Shown here piece after piece: positions 45,886-54,825 of a DNA stretch of 64,000 nt. The notes beneath the pieces were generated by a model, which saw only the letters and a list, made by a program, of their open reading frames with translations, was not told the origin of the DNA and did not search any database. This DNA is from Methanosarcina sp. UBA293 (lineage in GTDB: Archaea; Halobacteriota; Methanosarcinia; Methanosarcinales; Methanosarcinaceae). A program made the position numbers and the translations under genes. Where the stretch lies: contig DALS01000010.1 in the NCBI GenBank assembly GCA_002499445.1, forward strand, positions 4,606 to 68,605, written 5' to 3'. The first letter of the stretch is position 1. Each line of letters opens with the position of its first letter.

Positions 45886-46665
45886 ACACATAGCATCTAC
45901 GTAGTTACCATATTCGCTAGGTTATCGAATAATGATTTGGTACTTTTGACGAATTTACCTTAACTCTGCCACACATTGGAAGTAACTTATTCCACAGACC
46001 ACTGATATCGATCCTATTTTTTCAGCAGGAAATTCAAATAAAGTCCAGATATTTTCTGTCAATTTGCCGCTGAAATCAATAGAACAAATTGATGTTTGGA
46101 TCTAATGATATCGAATAAAAATCATTAAATTGGTTTATTCCCTAAAAAAAGCAGAGTTAAGGCTTAGTTATTACTTAGATAGAATGGATGGTCGATAATT
46201 TGTATGTCAACATAGATATGCAATATCTCGAAAGGTTATAACCGGTCAAAAACTTTTTGAATATGTTTTAAATAGTCCCTGTCTTCGAATTAATGATTTA
46301 TAGGAGTGATTTAAATGATAATTCAGAAATTATCGACAAGAACTTGATAAAAATTGGAGAATGTGTCATTTTTTAATGAACGATTAGTTATTATGTGAGA
46401 AAGCCGGATATCATTCAAAGACTCTACAGATAAAATAATTATTACCCTATGAAAAGAATATTTATTCACGTGACATACAGTTGTAGGCAGTGTGCCGATT
46501 TTTCTGTAAAATCACAAATCTTAAAAAGTTATTGGATAGAAAATTCCATATCAAGGAATCCATTTTCCTATTGTACATAAAAATTTGACTTTGAATTTAC
46601 AGCAAATTCGCGACACTATTCAAGTTGTGCAGTTTTGGATAAAATATATTTTTGGAGTTGGTATA
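45886..46665. other. AT-rich spacer, no gene recognised
   Basis: This is a 780-bp stretch between the protease and the second anchored paralogue. Only short meaningless frames are present. The part near 46620-46660 should hold the promoter and GGAG ribosome site of the next gene. Confidence 0.45.
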
Positions 46666-47730
46666 GTGATCAAGAAAAGCAAAACTGGCAAAATTTCAAT
46701 ACCTATGTTATTGTTGATAGTTACGTTATTTTTTTATATTTTACCAACTAGTTCTGCAAGTGAAGATAATAAACAATTGAACGATTCTAAATATGATGAA
46801 AAGAACTGGCATGCTCCACTACCGGATTATGGGCCTGAGTTTTTTGACGAGATTAAAAAAAATCCACGATTTATAGCCAGTAGAGGGTCATTTCCTGAAA
46901 CAACAAATAATGATGAAAACGTGGATTTTTTTTCGAATCCGGTTTATAAATGTTGGAGCAATATAACAGAAATAGATCAATTTTTTATCGAATTTGATGA
47001 TATTATAATTGGTAATAGTTATGTGGGTGCGGGTTATATAATAATAGAATTGGAATCTGATTCTTCCGAAAAAGTGAATGGAACAACAATTGATGAAATA
47101 TATAAGAGAATATATAATTACTGCGAACAGGAGAGTGTAAGTGAGGTACCTGTATTGTTCATGTGGTCACACATAGAAGAAGATCTACCATTACCGGATT
47201 ACGGACCTGAGTCTTTTGAAGAAGCTAAGAAATTGTTTCCTGGATTCATAACTTCTCGAGGAACAATGCCTGTAATTATAGATGCTAATAAAAAAGAAGA
47301 ATGGATAGATTTACTTATCAATTGTAGTCGATCACGTTCTCGCCCTGCAAGTATTAACCCGTATTTAATTGCATTCAATGGTCCTGTTAACAGTTTTGGG
47401 GCCGACATTCATGGATATTTAATAGTGGGCTTTGATCCATCCACCCCAGAAAAGGTAAATGAGTCAGTAATTGATGAGATATATCAGGTATTAGATGAAC
47501 ACTGTAAACAGAAAAGCATAAATGATGTGCCAGTGGTTTTTGCTTTTATAAGCATAACAGATGATTTAGCCCCAGCTGATGGACCAAATGCGAATGTAAG
47601 TAGTGATGCCAATTTATCAGAGAATGAAGAAAAGATTGTTGGTAATAAGACAATCAATAAAACGCCTGGTTTTACTTCAATAATGGTCATTTTAGGGGTT
47701 TTATCGTTACTGATCATCAAACGTTCATAA
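46666..47730 (+). CDS. Secreted two-domain protein with PGF anchor, paralogue of protease pro-domain (copy 2)
   Basis: The 354-residue protein has a signal peptide (SIPMLLLIVTLFFYILPTSS, cut after SSAS). Two copies of the protease pro-domain-like unit follow: the first from LPDYGPEFFDEIKKNPRFIA, the second from LPLPDYGPESFEEAKKLFPG. It ends in PGFTSIMVILGVLSLLIIKR, an archaeosortase-type PGF signal. The C-terminal half is nearly identical to the protein at 43415; the N-terminal half is diverged but collinear. The start is GTG 46666 (V-I-K-K-S-K, aligning with L-K-R-S of copy 1) with GGAG 9 nt upstream. No protease residues are present. Confidence 0.8.
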   Translation: MIKKSKTGKISIPMLLLIVTLFFYILPTSSASEDNKQLNDSKYDEKNWHAPLPDYGPEFFDEIKKNPRFIASRGSFPETTNNDENVDFFSNPVYKCWSNITEIDQFFIEFDDIIIGNSYVGAGYIIIELESDSSEKVNGTTIDEIYKRIYNYCEQESVSEVPVLFMWSHIEEDLPLPDYGPESFEEAKKLFPGFITSRGTMPVIIDANKKEEWIDLLINCSRSRSRPASINPYLIAFNGPVNSFGADIHGYLIVGFDPSTPEKVNESVIDEIYQVLDEHCKQKSINDVPVVFAFISITDDLAPADGPNANVSSDANLSENEEKIVGNKTINKTPGFTSIMVILGVLSLLIIKRS

Positions 47731-47813
47731 CATAAATGCACAAGATCTATGGTTTTATTATTATATCGACCCTACCCTTTTTTTCACTCAAGCGGACTCA
47801 TCTTTCTTTTTGT

Positions 47814-48644
47814 TCACTTTTTCCTAAAAGCCACTTTCTCCCCGCAATACTGATGCAGTTTTTTTGTTCCTCCTGCCTCACTTACCACTGTAAGCATAGT
47901 CAGAGGATCAAAAATTCGGGTCCCCATTATTGCAGTAATTCCTCTCTCGAAAAACGGGGCGGGATAGAGAGGCGCGCTTGGACCGAGCAGGACAATTTCC
48001 CTTGCTGCCCCCTGGAGGGAAAGAAGTTCATCGAAAGTCCTGTTGGCGAGAGTACTTGCACTGAGGATAATCACATCCGATGCAGGGAGGATTTCTCTGG
48101 CTTTCTCCGAAGGCAGGGTCCTGGTTTTAGGAGCTTCGATTTCACGTTTTTCAAGGACTGTGAGTTTATCAGTTATTTTCAGGATTTTAGGGACGAGAGG
48201 CCCGAAATAGCCTACCATTGCAACTCTGTCTCCGGGTTTTATAAGGTCAAGAATGTCTGTGTCGGAAACTGGGAAGTTTTTGAGTTCAAGGTCATGGAGC
48301 ATGTGGGAAAACGCATTTGCGGTTGCAATCCCGACTGCAGCTTCAAGGGGATTTTCCGACAGAGCAAGTTCAAGCAATTTATCCACAGTTTTGCCTTTCA
48401 GAAAACCCGCAAAACCAAGAGCTGGGCAGCAGGAAAACTCATAAAGGGGGGTGCAGGCAACGCCTCCATAGTTTTCGGAAAGCAGGACTCCAGTATAGGC
48501 GAGCCCTATTCTGACGTCTTTTACTTCGATTTCTTCAAGGGCAGGGCCAAGGTCATTTTTGAGCGCACTTACAAGGGTGGGTAGAATTTCTGTTTCTTCA
48601 TTTTCCTGGACTTTTGATCTTCCGGTTTGTTCTGTTTCTGACAT
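47814..48644 (-). CDS. DUF364/DUF4213 protein (putative heavy-metal chelation)
   Basis: The 276-residue protein has an N-terminal enolase-like DUF4213 part (VRIGLAYTGVLLSENYGGVA) and a C-terminal DUF364 Rossmann-like domain (VAMVGYFGPLVPKI, DVIILSASTLANRTFDEL, LGPSAPLYPAPFFERGI). DUF364 is predicted to bind metal chelates. It is the last gene after modABC-modD, with 51 bp between, so a role in Mo/W uptake or storage is inferred. A truncated decayed copy of its 3' end lies at 44505. Confidence 0.85.
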   Translation of the reverse strand: MSETEQTGRSKVQENEETEILPTLVSALKNDLGPALEEIEVKDVRIGLAYTGVLLSENYGGVACTPLYEFSCCPALGFAGFLKGKTVDKLLELALSENPLEAAVGIATANAFSHMLHDLELKNFPVSDTDILDLIKPGDRVAMVGYFGPLVPKILKITDKLTVLEKREIEAPKTRTLPSEKAREILPASDVIILSASTLANRTFDELLSLQGAAREIVLLGPSAPLYPAPFFERGITAIMGTRIFDPLTMLTVVSEAGGTKKLHQYCGEKVAFRKK

Positions 48645-48695
48645 GCTTCCACCTTTTATCTATTTCATTATCCCAAACCTATCTCACTATCTATC

Positions 48696-49499
48696 TCACA
48701 GCCTTTCGATCTTCGTTGTAAAGTCAAGAGGGTTTGCGTAATAAGGAGCGCTTATGACAATAATGTCGGCAAGAGGAGCGTATTCAGGAATCTTTTCTGC
48801 TTTGATCCCTCCGACTGCAAGTTCAAGTTTCGGGTTGAGTTTCTTAAGTTCGGGCCCTAGTTCTCGCAGTTCTTCCGGGGAAAGGTGGTCAAGGAGCATT
48901 ATATCTGCCATTTCGGCATATTTGAACGCTTCTTCTCTCGATCTGGGTTCGATTTCTATCTTTTTCATAGCCCTGAGTTTTCCCAGTTCCCCGACGACTT
49001 CCAGATGGTTCTGGCTGAGCTGGATGGAGTCGCTGAGGGAGTTTCTGTGGATATCTCCTCCGCCTGCCCGGACGGCTTTAAGCTCAAATATCCGGGAGCC
49101 GGGATGGGTTTTCCGGCTTGTTGCAATAATAAGGTCAGAGTTTGTCTTTCGGCCTGCACCCATGAAAGAAGCCGTTTTTGTGGCAATTGCACACATAATA
49201 GAAAGGAAAGTCTGAGAGACCCTCCAGAATTTGAAAAGGAATTTAAGGTCTCCTTCGGCTTCCAGAATTGTGTCTCCGGGCTTGAAAGTCTCTCCGTCTC
49301 TGAAGAAATTCTGAACTTTCAGGCCTTTTCTTTCATAATACTCAGCCAGGTCGCCAGCGCAGGCACAGATCCCGTTTTCTCTCGTAAAAATCTTCATTTT
49401 TCCCCTGCCTTCAAGTTTGAGCAGTTCTGCACTTTCGTCCTGGTAGGGACAGTCTTCGTAAAAGTAAAGGTCAAAAAGGTCTATCATGTTTTGCCTCAA
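48696..49499 (-). CDS. modD: ModD (nicotinate-nucleotide pyrophosphorylase-like)
   Basis: The 267-residue protein has a quinolinate phosphoribosyltransferase-like fold. It contains TRKTHPGSRIFELKAVRAGG and HRNSLSDSIQLSQNHL, followed by PRSREEAFKYAEMADIMLLDHLSPEE and GGIKAEKIPEYAP. ModD proteins are found with molybdate transporters, but their reaction is not settled. It lies 48 bp after modC on the same strand. Confidence 0.9.
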   Translation of the reverse strand: MRQNMIDLFDLYFYEDCPYQDESAELLKLEGRGKMKIFTRENGICACAGDLAEYYERKGLKVQNFFRDGETFKPGDTILEAEGDLKFLFKFWRVSQTFLSIMCAIATKTASFMGAGRKTNSDLIIATSRKTHPGSRIFELKAVRAGGGDIHRNSLSDSIQLSQNHLEVVGELGKLRAMKKIEIEPRSREEAFKYAEMADIMLLDHLSPEELRELGPELKKLNPKLELAVGGIKAEKIPEYAPLADIIVISAPYYANPLDFTTKIERL

Positions 49500-49547
49500 A
49501 AATTTCCTTGTAATTACTTTATTTTTATATTTTTATTGTCCCCGGAT

Positions 49548-50609
49548 CTACCTTATTATCCTGGCATTTGAAGCCTTGAATACAGCATACGTTTCCCTGC
49601 CTGGTTCGAGTCCAAGCATTTCACATGAAGTCGGCGTAATCACTGCTTTTATTTCTGCATTCCCCATTTTCACTTCGACCACGACGAGGTGTTCTTTTTT
49701 GAAAACTCCTGTAACGTTTCCCCTTAAAATGTTCCGGGCTGAACTTTCCACAGTTTCTCTGGCAAGGATGATCTCTTCAGGGCGGATCGAAACTGCTATA
49801 TCTTCCCCGGGCTCGGCGGGGTCTGAGGAATAGATTTCCAGGCCTTCGGCTTCAATTACTGTGAGTTTTCCTTCAAGAGCCTTTACCTTTCCTTTCAGCA
49901 CATTGGTGCCCAGAAATTCGGCCACGAAGTCTGGAGAAGGCCGTTTGAAGACGGATTCAGGGTCTCCTGTCTGCATAACTTCCCCTCTTCTTATGACAAC
50001 CACACGATTTGCGAGAGTCCAGACATCTTCAAAATCATGGGTCACATGCAGAACAGTGGTGCTATACTCGCTAATCGCTTTTTTTAACATCTCCCTGAGC
50101 TTTTCCCTTGTCCTTGCATCGAGGGCACTGAAGGGCTCGTCCAGGAGAAGCAGCTTTGGCCTGACTACAAGACTCCTTGCAAGGGCTGCCCTCTGCTTTT
50201 CTCCTCCACTAAGGGTAGCTGGTTTTCGGTACAGGAGCTCGCCTATCCCAAGAACTCCGGCAATCTGCCTTACTTCAGCTTCGATCTGCTTTTTGTCCCT
50301 CAGCTTTTTCCGGAGGGCATATGCTATGTTTTCGAAAACGTCCATGTGGGGAAAAAGCATGTGGTCCTGGTACACTATGCTTATCTGCCTCATGTTGGGA
50401 GGCAGGTCGGTAATATCTTTTTCTTCCAGGATAATCCGGCCTTTCTCGAGCCTGTAAAACCCTATTATGGTTTCGAGCAACAGGGACTTTCCGCTGCCTG
50501 TAGGGCCTATCAGCGCCAGATAATCTCCTTTTTCAGCTTTAAGCTCAATCCTGCTAAGTTCGAAACCCCCAACGTTAAGACAGAGGTCCCTGACCTCAAG
50601 GAAACTCAC
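49548..50609 (-). CDS. modC: Molybdate/tungstate ABC ATPase, second system
   Basis: The 353-residue protein has Walker A GPTGSGKS, signature LSGGEKQRAALARSL and Walker B KLLLLDEPFSALDART. A C-terminal TOBE domain (about 235-353) includes VSIRPEEIILA and ITPTSCEMLGLEPGRET. Its ATG overlaps the modB stop by 4 nt. It is separate from, and clearly diverged from, the wtpC ATPase at 23955. Confidence 0.93.
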   Translation of the reverse strand: MSFLEVRDLCLNVGGFELSRIELKAEKGDYLALIGPTGSGKSLLLETIIGFYRLEKGRIILEEKDITDLPPNMRQISIVYQDHMLFPHMDVFENIAYALRKKLRDKKQIEAEVRQIAGVLGIGELLYRKPATLSGGEKQRAALARSLVVRPKLLLLDEPFSALDARTREKLREMLKKAISEYSTTVLHVTHDFEDVWTLANRVVVIRRGEVMQTGDPESVFKRPSPDFVAEFLGTNVLKGKVKALEGKLTVIEAEGLEIYSSDPAEPGEDIAVSIRPEEIILARETVESSARNILRGNVTGVFKKEHLVVVEVKMGNAEIKAVITPTSCEMLGLEPGRETYAVFKASNARIIR

Positions 50610-51484
50610 AGCCTGCCTCCTTCGAACCTCTCAAAGCTGAAGATTGCAAGAAAAGCAATTCCCATGAGCAAAATCCCGCTTGTGATTGCCATTTCCAGGT
50701 TCCCATAGGAGATGTTAAGGTAGAGGGTCACAGGCAGGACTTCAGTATGCATATACGAACCTCCTGCAAGGATAAGCACGGCCCCAAAAGCTCCTATGCA
50801 GCGGGCAAAGGTAATTACTCCCGAGGCAAAAAGCCCGCTTCTGGCCATGGGAAGAGTCACATACCTAAAAGTCTCAAATTCTCCGTAGCCGAAACTCCTT
50901 GAGACCTGTTCGTATCTTGGGTTGATGTCTTCAAACGTGGAGTAAATAACCCTTACAGCAAAAGGAAAAGCAACAAAAAACTGGGCAACCGCTATCCCAA
51001 GCCTTGTAAATGTAATCTTTATACCCAAAGCTTCAAAGTAAGGCCCGAGAAAACCGTGCCCGAAAAGGAGCAGGAGAGCAAGGCCCATAACCAGCTCCGG
51101 AAACGCCATTGGAAGTCCTAATACTGTTTTTATAAGGCCTTTTCCTGGGAATGAATAACGAGATAGAGCATAAGCTGTCGGGATTGAACAGCACATGACC
51201 GAAAGGGTCGAAGCTGATGATGTCAACATGGAAAGCTTCATAGAATAAAACATCTCTTCCGAAAGCAGGGCTGAGAGGATTTCCGAGGGTTTGAGGACAA
51301 AGAGCAAGGCTCCTATAGATAAAAAAAGCAAAAGTGTGAAAAAGAAGGCAAAGCCTATAGTTAGGTTCCTGAACCAGGAGTATTTCATGCCCTTAGCTTT
51401 TAAGCTGTCTGGAGCTCTTAAGATGTTCAAGGTTTTTAAGATTTCAGGGATTTTTAAAATTTCCAGAGATTTTAAGAATCGCAT
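50606..51484 (-). CDS. modB: Molybdate/tungstate ABC permease, second system
   Basis: The membrane permease has about six helices and the coupling motif EQVSRSFGYGEFETFRYVTLPMA. The frame runs to 51484, which overlaps modA by 13 nt. The first 32 residues (SLEILKIPEILKTLNILRAP) come from imperfectly repetitive DNA (about 51390-51475), and an internal Met at 51388 (MKYSWFRNLTIG) may be the real start, leaving 260 residues. It is part of modABCD. Confidence 0.9.
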   Translation of the reverse strand: MRFLKSLEILKIPEILKTLNILRAPDSLKAKGMKYSWFRNLTIGFAFFFTLLLFLSIGALLFVLKPSEILSALLSEEMFYSMKLSMLTSSASTLSVMCCSIPTAYALSRYSFPGKGLIKTVLGLPMAFPELVMGLALLLLFGHGFLGPYFEALGIKITFTRLGIAVAQFFVAFPFAVRVIYSTFEDINPRYEQVSRSFGYGEFETFRYVTLPMARSGLFASGVITFARCIGAFGAVLILAGGSYMHTEVLPVTLYLNISYGNLEMAITSGILLMGIAFLAIFSFERFEGGRL

Positions 51485-52290
51485 GGCTCAAAGCCCCATT
51501 TTTCCCAGATCTCTTCTGCGCCTTCTCCAGCAATGTAATTGTTGAATTCTTCTGCCAGTTCAGGATCTCTGGTGTATACGGAAACTGCTGTGGGTATGGT
51601 CTTTATTTTATTCTGTTCTTCAGGAATCGGGATAATATCGAGTTTTCCGCTGGCTTCGCCCCAGCTTGCCATATCTTCCCAGATTATTGCCGCATCCACT
51701 TCATCGGATACAACGTAGATAAGGAGTTGATTTACGGTTGCAGTTCTGACAATTGTGTTATTCTCAACTTCGGGAAGGATGCCTGCTTTTTCACAGATTG
51801 CTTCCGAGACTTTGCCTATCGCAGGCCCTTTTGGATCTCCGAGTGCCAATTTTACTCCAGGGTTTGCTAAGTCTTCGAGCCCACTTATATTTTTGGGGTT
51901 CTTATCCGGAACTGCAATAACCGGGATATGCAGGGTCAGGTTTGTCACGCTTTCATTGAAAACATAATTCCTGTCCATAGCTTGCCCGGTGTAATAGTAA
52001 TCCCCTGGGATGAAGATATCACACTCTTTTGAAGTCAGGATTCCAAAGAGTTCGGCACTTCCTCCGTAGCGCACTTCGATATTTGCTCCGGTCTCGGTTT
52101 CAAAATTCGCAATCAATTCATTCATAGGTTTTATCAGCCCGGCGCCTGAACAAACCGTGATCTGTCTCCCCTCAAATTCTTTTTCCGCATCTCCAGAAAC
52201 AGGGGTAGATTCTCCTTTCTCAGTACATCCTGAGCTAGCCAGGGTCATTGCCAGTACCATAATAAGTATGAATGTGCAGACTTTTCTCAT
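51472..52290 (-). CDS. modA: Molybdate/tungstate-binding lipoprotein, second system
   Basis: The 272-residue protein has a lipoprotein signal (MRKVCTFILIMVLAMTLASS then GC). The oxyanion-binding start is ITVCSGAGLIKPMNELIANFE, followed by RYGGSAELFGIL and AAIIWEDMASWGE, as in the ModA/PstS-like family. AGAGGG 7 nt before the ATG supports the start. Low overall likeness to WtpA at 21955 suggests the two systems differ in affinity or ion preference. An inverted-repeat operator lies 30-51 bp upstream. Confidence 0.92.
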   Translation of the reverse strand: MRKVCTFILIMVLAMTLASSGCTEKGESTPVSGDAEKEFEGRQITVCSGAGLIKPMNELIANFETETGANIEVRYGGSAELFGILTSKECDIFIPGDYYYTGQAMDRNYVFNESVTNLTLHIPVIAVPDKNPKNISGLEDLANPGVKLALGDPKGPAIGKVSEAICEKAGILPEVENNTIVRTATVNQLLIYVVSDEVDAAIIWEDMASWGEASGKLDIIPIPEEQNKIKTIPTAVSVYTRDPELAEEFNNYIAGEGAEEIWEKWGFEPCDS

Positions 52291-52319
52291 TCAAAACCCT
52301 CTTCAGGTGGAATTTCAAT

Positions 52320-52341
52320 GATATGTCTGAACATACATAAC
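52320..52341. promoter_or_regulatory. Candidate Mo/W operator at the modA promoter
   Basis: ATATGT (52321-52326) and ACATAA (52335-52340) are separated by 8 bp. A minus-strand TATA-like TTTTTATAAAA (about 52355-52365) predicts transcription starting near 52335, inside the repeat. It has the same motif and spacing as at wtp and fmd. Confidence 0.65.
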
Positions 52342-52462
52342 GGTTAATAAAGTTTTTTATAAAAATAATCTGTTAATGTATTATTTAAAAGTAGAATACG
52401 GCCAATGCTGCCTTCAGGGACTTAGTTCTCAAAAATAAGAAAAAAGACGTTTTCCTCTTTAT

Positions 52463-52570
52463 TTAAAGTTCAAATATTCTCTGCCTATATTTCTCGAGTT
52501 CTTCAGCCCCTCCTTTCGAATTCCAACCTTCTAAAACCCGGTAGTAACTGTAAACATGGCGAATTATTTA
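52463..52570 (-). pseudogene. Fragment of an NAD(P)H oxidoreductase gene 3' end
   Basis: The minus-strand frame reads ...RVLEGWNSKGGAEELEKYRQ followed by RIFEL and stop. It matches KGAEEFEKYKQRLLGLG at the end of the flavodoxin-fold protein at 55261-55917. The remainder of the gene is missing. It marks one edge of an AT-rich segment whose other edge is the intact gene, as expected if a duplication was broken by insertion of the segment between. Confidence 0.65.
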
Positions 52571-52696
52571 AAACATGGCAAAAGTCCTTTTTGAGGTGCG
52601 GGAGATTTTTAAAAACATTTAATTTTCAGATACTGCAGAATCAAAGTTTAGGTTATTTTTCATAAACTATTCAAATTAACTTTGGATATTAAATAG

Positions 52697-53680
52697 TTAC
52701 GGCTTGGAACAGTTCTTCGGAAGCAGCCCTTCTTCCTCCATTGCTTCTTTTATATCATCAGGTATTTCAATATGATTTAAAATAATTTTATCCTCATTAC
52801 ATTTTTCATTGTTGTTTTTTGATACTATTTTTTTTAGGTATAAACACATATAATTAACAATTTTATATTTACAAAGTTTATATTTTTCTAGGAATGAAAA
52901 AATATTATTTATAATTTTACTACAAATTGTTATAAATATATTATAAAGGTTTAGTTTTAAATTTTTCCATAAACGAGGAAATTTTTCAGGCTCAACATTA
53001 TTTTTTTGTTTTTCCATATATTTTTGTGCAAATATTTTATAAAGTCTTCTGGGTCGTAATTTAGTCTTAAAGCAGAGTTGTTTATACCTAAAACACCTAT
53101 GCTTATACCATACATAAAATAATTTTTCATCTATCCTAAAAGTATTATTTGGTTTTAGTATATTTATATGAGAATAAGATAAAATTATAGGTAACGATAT
53201 AAACAAAGTTGTAGAAAGTATTATGACTGTGATTAACGTATTAAGTTCGTAAATATTAGGGTTGTTAGGATTGTTACTGGTCAAAACGGTACAGTAGGCA
53301 TTCCAATAATCAATTAATGTATTAAGTTCGTCATAAGGACGGATGGTTTCTAATAATTCAAAGAGATTATGAATACTTAATGAGATCGTTACAAAAAATG
53401 TAAAGCAAACTAAAGAAAATAAAATAAATAGTTTATCGGCGAGTGTACATAAATCTCTTGAAAGAGATTCGATTCTGCTAAAAAGATCTTTTTCTTTATC
53501 AGTTAATTCTGATTTTTGTTTAGATGATATTAAGTCTTCGTACTTAAGTTTATAGTCCTTGTCATACACAATTTCCTGTACCCAAAGCTTATATGCCTCC
53601 CTATACTGATTGAGATATTGAGCTAAGTAAATCCCAAATAACGCAAAGAAAAACCCATAAAAAGCTAATATACGCATCAT
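52697..53680 (-). CDS. Orphan membrane protein in AT-rich segment
   Basis: The protein has about 327 residues. One membrane helix is at the N terminus (ILAFYGFFFALFGIYL), a coiled-coil-like charged region follows, and then two more helices (LFILFSLVCFTFFVTISL and LITVIILSTTLFISLPIIL). The cytoplasmic C-terminal half is Lys/Asn/Tyr-rich. DNA is far more AT-rich and codon use differs from the neighbours, suggesting recent acquisition. AGGTG 6-7 nt upstream favours the ATG at 53680 over one at 53701. No family recognised. Confidence 0.65.
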   Translation of the reverse strand: MMRILAFYGFFFALFGIYLAQYLNQYREAYKLWVQEIVYDKDYKLKYEDLISSKQKSELTDKEKDLFSRIESLSRDLCTLADKLFILFSLVCFTFFVTISLSIHNLFELLETIRPYDELNTLIDYWNAYCTVLTSNNPNNPNIYELNTLITVIILSTTLFISLPIILSYSHINILKPNNTFRIDEKLFYVWYKHRCFRYKQLCFKTKLRPRRLYKIFAQKYMEKQKNNVEPEKFPRLWKNLKLNLYNIFITICSKIINNIFSFLEKYKLCKYKIVNYMCLYLKKIVSKNNNEKCNEDKIILNHIEIPDDIKEAMEEEGLLPKNCSKP

Positions 53681-53893
53681 AGAATTCACCTGAACGCACA
53701 TTTAGCCGCAAAGCTAGCTGCAAATTTAATGTACTGAAAATGAGAGCATGAAGGTGATCTAGAATACTCAAGTACAGTAAATTTATCTTCGAATTAAATC
53801 TCAATTTTGAGAATCTGTGTTAGCCTTATTATTGAAAAACGTCTCAACCCGACTCCAAAAGAGTGTGGTCATGATTAGCAAAAGTAGGAACAC

Positions 53894-54076
53894 TTAGCCA
53901 AAGCACACTTTTGATGCGATTACAATCAGCAAAGTTGCGAACCCGAAGTATACATATTTCATACATGTAGCCATTCTAATTGTACCCATTGATCGTCCGT
54001 CTCCAAACTTCTTTTTCATTTCGGGCTCACTGAGAAATAATTTAGAGACATTCGTACTGTACTCAATTTTTTTCAC
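53894..54076 (-). CDS. Small single-helix membrane protein
   Basis: The protein has 60 residues: a charged N terminus (MKKIEYSTNVSKLFLSEPEM), then GTIRMATCMKYVYFGFATLL and a hydrophobic end. The C-terminal 30 residues resemble the tiny peptide encoded at 54727-54825, including M-A-x-x-M-(K/R)-(Y/F)-(V/I)-Y. Paralogy of two such short frames supports both as real coding sequence. Function unknown; it could act like other one-helix regulatory peptides. Confidence 0.45.
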   Translation of the reverse strand: MKKIEYSTNVSKLFLSEPEMKKKFGDGRSMGTIRMATCMKYVYFGFATLLIVIASKVCFG

Positions 54077-54726
54077 AAGCTAACCCTTCAACTATTAAAT
54101 CAATAAATAATGGTAAGTTATTCACAGCATACTTTGGACCATTTTTAAGATGCAGCATACTTTATTCCTTGGAATCAAGGACTTATTGTTAATGCCTTAG
54201 TATAAGGGTATATCAAGTATTTTCATGTAAACGCTGCTACTACGACTTAGCTCAACTAGTGATTTTTATATCACAGTCATCACTAGTATTGGCATTGTTC
54301 TACCGTAACTAAGGAGTTAAACTATATAAAATTTAACCATTTTATAACGATATATTATATTTAATTTATATCGTGAAAATCAAGAAGATTATTTACCAAC
54401 GTTAAGTTAGCGGTCCCTCTTTAATTGATTTTATATTACTTTAAAGTAACTGAGATACCGGCTCTGTAGAAAGATTTTGAAATAAAAAATTTTCATAAAT
54501 TTGAACTGAATAGTCAGATTTGGATATACATATCTCTTTTTAGTCCTTTTAGCCTAATTATAGATAGGTTTCCACAATGCCGAAATGTCATCCTCAGACC
54601 TTTTTCCCGTGTCTCTGCACGGTTTGAGCCACCCTACATCAAAAGAGTAAAAGCGTGAATATACACTCCACTGAAGACTCAATCATGAAAAATATCAATC
54701 ACGGGATGGGAATTACCATATAGCCC

Positions 54727-54825
54727 TTAGTTATAATAAAGAATTATTAATATAGTGATAATTAGCAAAAGTATAGTCCCTATATATATAAATCTCATAT
54801 ATCTAGCCATTTTAACAATTCCCAC
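54727..54825 (-). CDS. Tiny membrane peptide, paralogue of the 53894 protein
   Basis: The peptide has 32 residues from GTG 54825 (V-G-I-V-K-M-A-R-Y-M-R-F-I-Y-I-G...) to TAA at 54727, ending in YYN. GAGGTG lies about 8 nt before the GTG. Start at ATG 54810 would give 27 residues. It aligns with the last half of the 53894 protein and both encode one membrane helix. Shared nucleotides (ATTAGCAAAAGTA) near both 3' ends also indicate common origin. Confidence 0.4.
   Translation of the reverse strand: MGIVKMARYMRFIYIGTILLLIITILIILYYN

Noticed and set aside
47736..48584. Plus-strand open frame (282 codons) opposite the DUF364 gene
   Set aside because: The minus-strand protein has recognisable DUF364 motifs; the plus frame has none and is a shadow.
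48885..49571. Plus-strand frame opposite modD
   Set aside because: It is antisense to a recognised ModD protein, with no motifs.
54560..54700. Minus-strand frame of about 41 codons with DVGWLKPCRDTGKRSEDD
   Set aside because: It could be a fragment of a larger gene, but I could not identify the parent and the start is unclear.
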